A stretch of DNA of 11,699 nucleotides, from contig PLXD01000548.1 in the NCBI GenBank assembly GCA_003151295.1, positions 1 through 11,699 on the forward strand, read 5' to 3'. Shown piece after piece: positions 8,088 to 11,699 of this stretch. This DNA is from Chitinophagaceae bacterium (lineage in GTDB: Bacteria; Bacteroidota; Bacteroidia; Chitinophagales; Chitinophagaceae). The notes beneath the pieces are model-generated. The model saw only the letters and a list, made by a program, of their open reading frames with translations, did no database searches and had not been told where the DNA came from. A program made the position numbers and the translations under genes. Each line of letters opens with the position of its first letter. Position 1 is the stretch's first letter.

Positions 8088-9326
8088 ATGATACAATTCG
8101 ATAGATTTCAACTTGCAAACGGATTAAGGGTCATTGTACATGAAGACGTTTCCACCCCCATGGCCGTTTTAGACGTGCTTTATGATGTAGGGGCCAGGGA
8201 TGAGGACCCCGGAAAGACCGGGTTCGCCCATCTCTTCGAGCACCTGATGTTTGGCGGATCGGTAAATATCGCCGATTTCGAGACCCCGTTACAACTGGCG
8301 GGCGGTGAGAATAATGCTTATACTTCCAATGACCTTACCAATTATTATATCCAGCTGCCGGCGGAGAATATAGAGACCGCATTCTGGCTGGAGAGCGATC
8401 GCATGTTGTCGCTGGCCTTCAGCGAAAAAAGCCTGGAAGTGCAGCGCAAAGTAGTATGTGAAGAGTTCAAGGAGCATTATCTCAACAAGCCATATGGGGA
8501 TGCCTGGTTTAAAATGCGGGAGTTGGCCTACAAGAAGCATCCCTACCGCTGGATGACCATTGGAAAAGAGCTCAGCCATATTGAAAATGTACAACTCTCC
8601 GATGTGCAGCATTTCTTTTTTAAGCACTATCGTCCGGTGAATGCGATCCTCGTTGTAGCGGGCAATGTCAAAACAGCACAGATCCGGCAACTCGCCGAGA
8701 AATGGTTCGGGGATATTCCCGCGGGAGAAAAATATATCCGGCAGATTCCGCAGGAGCCCGTGCAACATGAGGTGCGCAAGCTGGAGGTCCGGGCAGACGT
8801 GCCATTAGATGCGCTCTACAAATGTTACCATATGGCATCCCGGACGGAGCAGGGTTATTATGTTGCGGAACTGATCACCGAAGTACTGGGCGGCGGTGGT
8901 TCTTCGAGGCTGCACGAGGCCCTGGTCAAAGAAAAGAAACTTTTCAGCCAGATTGAATGTTATCATACCGGTTCGTCCGACAAGGGCCTGCTGATCATAG
9001 AAGGCAAGCTGATCAAAGGGGTGAAGATGGCCGATGCGGATAAGGCCATTGAAGAAGAGCTGGAAAAGATCAAAGCGCATGCGATAGACGAAAAAGAGCT
9101 GACCAAGGTGAAGAACAAGACGGAATCCGCCATCCTGTTCGAAGACATGAGCGTAATGAACCGTGCCAATAGCCTGGCAATCTACGAACTACTCGGCGAT
9201 GCCAACATGATGAATACGGAACTGGGCAGGTACCAGGCTATAACGGCCGCAGAAATGCTGGAAACGAGCAGGCAATTGTTCGATCCCAATAACAGCAATA
9301 CCTTGTACTACTACAGCAACAATTAA
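8088..9326 (+). CDS. M16 family zinc metallopeptidase, catalytic subunit
   Basis: A 412-residue peptidase of the M16B type (like the mitochondrial processing peptidase beta subunit). The inverted zinc motif HLFEH is intact (H48, E51, H52), with the third zinc ligand in KVVCEEFKEH (E125 or E126). The substrate-side segment GGENNAYTSNDLTNYY is also typical. The C-terminal half (about 200-412) is the second M16 domain, with the Gly-rich element GGGGSSRL; it lacks the Arg/Tyr pair that its partner carries. No signal peptide is visible, since the protein begins directly with the first strand of the fold, so it is probably cytoplasmic. The ATG at 8088 is preceded by AAAAAGGA as a plausible ribosome site. 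The gene lies 92 bases after the aspartyl protease gene and 92 bases before its inactive partner. The substrate is unknown; peptides or small unfolded proteins are usual for the family. Confidence 0.93.
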   Translation: MIQFDRFQLANGLRVIVHEDVSTPMAVLDVLYDVGARDEDPGKTGFAHLFEHLMFGGSVNIADFETPLQLAGGENNAYTSNDLTNYYIQLPAENIETAFWLESDRMLSLAFSEKSLEVQRKVVCEEFKEHYLNKPYGDAWFKMRELAYKKHPYRWMTIGKELSHIENVQLSDVQHFFFKHYRPVNAILVVAGNVKTAQIRQLAEKWFGDIPAGEKYIRQIPQEPVQHEVRKLEVRADVPLDALYKCYHMASRTEQGYYVAELITEVLGGGGSSRLHEALVKEKKLFSQIECYHTGSSDKGLLIIEGKLIKGVKMADADKAIEEELEKIKAHAIDEKELTKVKNKTESAILFEDMSVMNRANSLAIYELLGDANMMNTELGRYQAITAAEMLETSRQLFDPNNSNTLYYYSNN

Positions 9327-9418
9327 AATTTGATCGGGTATAGGTAGGAGTAAAGGCTTAAAAATACCCATTTGCAGATTGCATGCAGAATAAATTGTAT
9401 ACGGAATAAAAGGAAAAT

Positions 9419-10705
9419 ATGGTCAACAGAACGATCGCGCCGGTAATAAAAGACGCAGTAGAATTTGAGTTAACGCTTCCTCCCTATCGGCAATATACGC
9501 TGAGCAACGGTGTGGAAGTATTTGCCATCGACCTGGGAAACCTGGATACCCTGATGATCAATTGGGTGTTTTATGCAGGCAACTGTTACGAGGAGAAAAA
9601 TATGGTGGCTGCCGCAGCCAATTCCCTGATTAAAAACGGCACTTCAAAGCACAATGCTTTTGCCATTAACGAACATTTTGAATATTACGGTTCTTATTTC
9701 AACCGGGCCTGTAATCATGAAACGGCGGACATCACCCTGCATTGCTTGAGCAAGCATGTAAGCGAACTGTTGCCGATGGTGTCTGAGATCCTAACCGACT
9801 CCATGTATCCCGGCGAAGAGCTGGATATTTATAAAAAGAACAAGCAGCAACATCTGCAGGTCAGCCTCAAAAAAAGCGAATTTGTAGCGAGCCGGCTGAT
9901 CGACGCCTATTTATTCGGTGAGGAGCATCCCTATGGGAAATATAGTTCCCTGGAAGATTATGCAGCCCTTGAAAGAACAGAGCTTAGCAATTATTACAAA
10001 AAGTATTACCAGCATGGCCGCTGCCTCATCTTTGTGGCCGGCAAGCTACCCGCGGGTATTTTAGAGGAGCTTGAAAAGAATTTTGGCGGCCTCCAGCTCC
10101 GCTCCCATCGTGCTGAAGCGGAGATTCCGGATCATCGGATCCTTCCCGCCGCGCAAAAAAAGTATACCCTGCAGAATGATCCCAACGGGGTCCAGGGTTC
10201 CATCCGTATCGCCAGGAATTTTCCAAACCGGCATCATCCTGATTTCCAGAAGATGCAGGTGTTGAACAATGTTTTCGGCGGTTTCTTTGGATCCAGGCTG
10301 ATGGACAATATCCGGGAAGACAAAGGATATACGTATGGAATCTATAGTTACCTGGTGAACAGCAAACAGGAGAGCGCTTTGATGATCAGCACAGAAGCGG
10401 GAAAAGAGGTCTGTGCAGCGACTATCGAGGAGGTCTATAAAGAAATGAAGTTATTAAGAGAAGAACCGATCGATGACGAGGAATTGCAAATGGCCCGGAA
10501 TTATATGATCGGAACCCTTCTCGGGGATCTCGACGGCCCTTTCCAGGTAGCAGCCCGATGGAAAAACATTCTCCTGAACGGGCTGGATGAAAATTATTTT
10601 TATGAGGGTATTCGTATAGCAAAAACCGTGAGTCCGGAAGAGCTGCAGGCACTGGCTGTTAAATACCTCGATCCTGAAGCCTTCTTTGAGCTGACGGTCA
10701 TTTGA
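9419..10705 (+). CDS. M16 family peptidase partner subunit lacking the zinc motif
   Basis: A 428-residue M16 protein paired with the gene upstream. Where HxxEH should lie, the sequence reads AAANS (residues 65-69, followed by LIKNGT), so it cannot bind catalytic zinc there. It keeps the second-domain features of the non-catalytic subunit: NVFGGFFGSRL and the segment R299, E300, D301, K302, G303, Y304, T305, Y306, which supplies the Arg and Tyr that contact substrate in heterodimeric M16B enzymes. By analogy with such bacterial pairs and the mitochondrial processing peptidase, the two proteins should form one active heterodimer. No signal peptide is present. Start: ATG 9419 is preceded by AAAAGGAAAAT, a fair ribosome site; the gap from the catalytic subunit is 92 bases, consistent with one operon. 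Confidence 0.92.
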   Translation: MVNRTIAPVIKDAVEFELTLPPYRQYTLSNGVEVFAIDLGNLDTLMINWVFYAGNCYEEKNMVAAAANSLIKNGTSKHNAFAINEHFEYYGSYFNRACNHETADITLHCLSKHVSELLPMVSEILTDSMYPGEELDIYKKNKQQHLQVSLKKSEFVASRLIDAYLFGEEHPYGKYSSLEDYAALERTELSNYYKKYYQHGRCLIFVAGKLPAGILEELEKNFGGLQLRSHRAEAEIPDHRILPAAQKKYTLQNDPNGVQGSIRIARNFPNRHHPDFQKMQVLNNVFGGFFGSRLMDNIREDKGYTYGIYSYLVNSKQESALMISTEAGKEVCAATIEEVYKEMKLLREEPIDDEELQMARNYMIGTLLGDLDGPFQVAARWKNILLNGLDENYFYEGIRIAKTVSPEELQALAVKYLDPEAFFELTVI

Positions 10706-10755
10706 GGATCGTTGACGATGATTTGACGAAACCTTCTTACCTTGAAAAAAAGCCC

Positions 10756-11115
10756 ATGAACTTCCTTATCAGGATCATTGTTACGGCCGCCGTTGCATTT
10801 GGTTTGTCTTCGGTCCTTCCCGGTATCCAGATCGATACCTTCCTGACGGCCATCGTGCTTTCGATAGTGCTGGCTATTTTCAATGCCTTGCTCAAGCCGC
10901 TACTCATTATTCTTACTTTCCCCATCACTATTCTTACTTTGGGTTTATTCCTTTTTGTCATCAATGCGGGCATCATCCTGCTGACGGCTAAATTCGTGCG
11001 GGGTTTCCAGGTTTCCGGTTTCTGGCCGGCTCTTTTATTCAGCCTGCTCCTGTCGGTGCTCGTATCCATCCTTTATAATAAGGACCGGGACCGGGACAAG
11101 AAGCGCGACGACTAA
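10756..11115 (+). CDS. Small YvlD-type (phage holin family 4) membrane protein
   Basis: A protein of 119 residues with four hydrophobic segments (about 4-20, 26-48, 51-75 and 88-105) and a strongly charged tail (NKDRDRDKKRDD). Length, the order of segments, and the elements NALLKPLLIILTFPITILTLGLFLFVINA match the YvlD or 'mycobacterial 4 TMS phage holin' family of inner-membrane proteins. Despite the name these are ordinary chromosomal genes; in Bacillus YvlD is linked to cell-envelope stress, but no biochemical function is established. Nothing phage-like surrounds it. The open frame reaches a TTG at 10702, overlapping the end of the M16 gene; ATG 10756 is preferred because it begins exactly at the first membrane segment. 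It lies 50 bases after the M16 partner gene and 60 bases before the E1 gene, on the same strand. Confidence 0.85.
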   Translation: MNFLIRIIVTAAVAFGLSSVLPGIQIDTFLTAIVLSIVLAIFNALLKPLLIILTFPITILTLGLFLFVINAGIILLTAKFVRGFQVSGFWPALLFSLLLSVLVSILYNKDRDRDKKRDD

Positions 11116-11175
11116 GTTCTAAGGCAGGAGGCGCGAGGTAGTTTAGTTCCGTTTAAAAGGTTTAATTTCAATAGT

Positions 11176-11699
11176 ATGAACTTTGACAGAAAAGATATTT
11201 CCGACGAGGAACTCATCCTTTTTTATAAGAGCATTCTATTGCCACGGATGATCGAAGAAAAAATGCTGGTCCTGTTAAGACAGGGGAGGATTAGCAAATG
11301 GTTCAGCGGGATCGGTCAGGAAGCGATCTCGGTAGGCGCGACCCTGGCCATGCGGGAAGATGAATGGATCATGCCGCTGCATAGGAACCTGGGGGTGTTT
11401 ACGACACGCGGGATGCCGCTTAGCAAACTATTCCAGCAATGGCAGGGAAGCCGGGAAGGTTATAGCAAGGGGAGGGAAAGGAGTTTTCATTTCGGAAGCA
11501 GGGAACATGCTATCTGCGGCATGATCTCGCATCTGGGACCCCAGTTGGCGGTAGCGGATGGAGTGGCCCTTGCAAGCAAGCTTCGGCAGGAAAATAAAGT
11601 ATCCCTTGCTTTTAGCGGTGAGGGGGGAACCAGCGAAGGCGATTTTCATGAAGCCCTCAATACAGCGGCTGTATGGGGCCTGCCGGTCATCTTCCTGGT
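11176..11699 (+). CDS. 2-oxoacid dehydrogenase E1 component, alpha part (cut by window end)
   Basis: The first 174 codons of a thiamine-diphosphate dependent E1 dehydrogenase run off the window. The alpha-type fold is clear: RMIEEKMLVLLRQGRI, then SGIGQEAISVGA, the substrate-site stretch MPLHRNLGVFTTRGM, HFGS, GMISHLGPQLAVADG, and the ThDP/magnesium motif GEGGTSEGDFHEALN (residues 148-162; GDG is GEG here). The enzyme decarboxylates a 2-oxo acid and transfers the acyl group to the lipoyl domain of E2. The sequence most resembles the Bacteroidota type in which E1 alpha and beta are one chain of roughly 650-700 residues, probably a branched-chain 2-oxoacid or related dehydrogenase rather than the classical pyruvate enzyme; the beta half would lie beyond the window. 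The start ATG at 11176 gives the usual N terminus. A purine-rich GGCAGGAGG about 45 bases upstream is too far away to be its ribosome site. Confidence 0.92.
   Translation, partial: MNFDRKDISDEELILFYKSILLPRMIEEKMLVLLRQGRISKWFSGIGQEAISVGATLAMREDEWIMPLHRNLGVFTTRGMPLSKLFQQWQGSREGYSKGRERSFHFGSREHAICGMISHLGPQLAVADGVALASKLRQENKVSLAFSGEGGTSEGDFHEALNTAAVWGLPVIFL

Noticed and set aside
8289..8768. Minus-strand open frame of 159 residues opposite the catalytic M16 gene
   Set aside because: It is antisense to a gene with an intact zinc motif and shows no domain, signal peptide or ribosome site of its own.
9327..9418. Regulatory element in the 92-base gap between the M16 genes
   Set aside because: Apart from the AAAAGGA ribosome site I see no hairpin with T run and no good promoter pair; the gap matching the previous 92-base gap in length appears coincidental.
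10712..10744. TTG, 23 nt, TACCTTG as a promoter of the YvlD-type gene
   Set aside because: The downstream box is one base short, the spacing is at the upper limit, and transcription would begin only a few bases before the ATG; read-through from the M16 genes is as likely.
10756..11115. Holin, as a sign of a prophage
   Set aside because: The family name is historical. The protein is a YvlD-type chromosomal membrane protein and no lysis, structural or integrase gene is nearby.

Overview
The window looks like a chromosomal segment of a Bacteroidota bacterium, most likely close to the Chitinophagaceae. The signs are moderate GC, mostly weak Shine-Dalgarno sequences, promoter-like pairs of the Bacteroidota type (TTG or TTTG, about 19-22 nt, TAnnTTTG), a hybrid histidine kinase built from PAS, GAF and receiver domains, the futalosine menaquinone route, and an E1 dehydrogenase of the kind Bacteroidota encode as a fused alpha/beta chain. 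I see no transposase, integrase, tRNA, rRNA, CRISPR array or phage module.

Layout. Bases 1-477 are AT-rich and hold a good minus-strand hairpin terminator (37-68) and a doubtful small minus-strand ORF (159-329). A secreted protein of unknown function lies on the plus strand (478-1050). It converges, across a 238-base spacer, on a 1372-residue hybrid sensor kinase on the minus strand (1289-5407). Upstream of the kinase, also on the minus strand, is mqnC (5497-6621), a radical SAM enzyme of futalosine-dependent menaquinone synthesis. From about 6700 everything is on the plus strand: a secreted retropepsin-like protein with a PDZ domain (6745-7995), a catalytic M16 zinc peptidase (8088-9326), its zinc-motif-lacking partner (9419-10705), a small YvlD-type membrane protein (10756-11115), and the 5' part of a 2-oxoacid dehydrogenase E1 (11176 to the window end).

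How the parts relate. The two M16 genes almost certainly encode the two halves of one heterodimeric protease. The secreted aspartyl protease-like gene just upstream makes a three-gene peptidase cluster, although the predicted compartments differ. mqnC and the protease gene diverge from a short interval that appears to hold two back-to-back promoters; this also argues that the protease starts at GTG 6745 rather than at the longer TTG reading. The kinase has no DNA-binding output of its own and must pass its signal to an unlinked partner.

I found no convincing undescribed system. The items most worth a second look are the large acidic insert in the third PAS domain of the kinase, the two-lobed single-chain retropepsin with PDZ, the split M16 pair without signal peptides, and the unexplained open frames in the 1051-1288 spacer.
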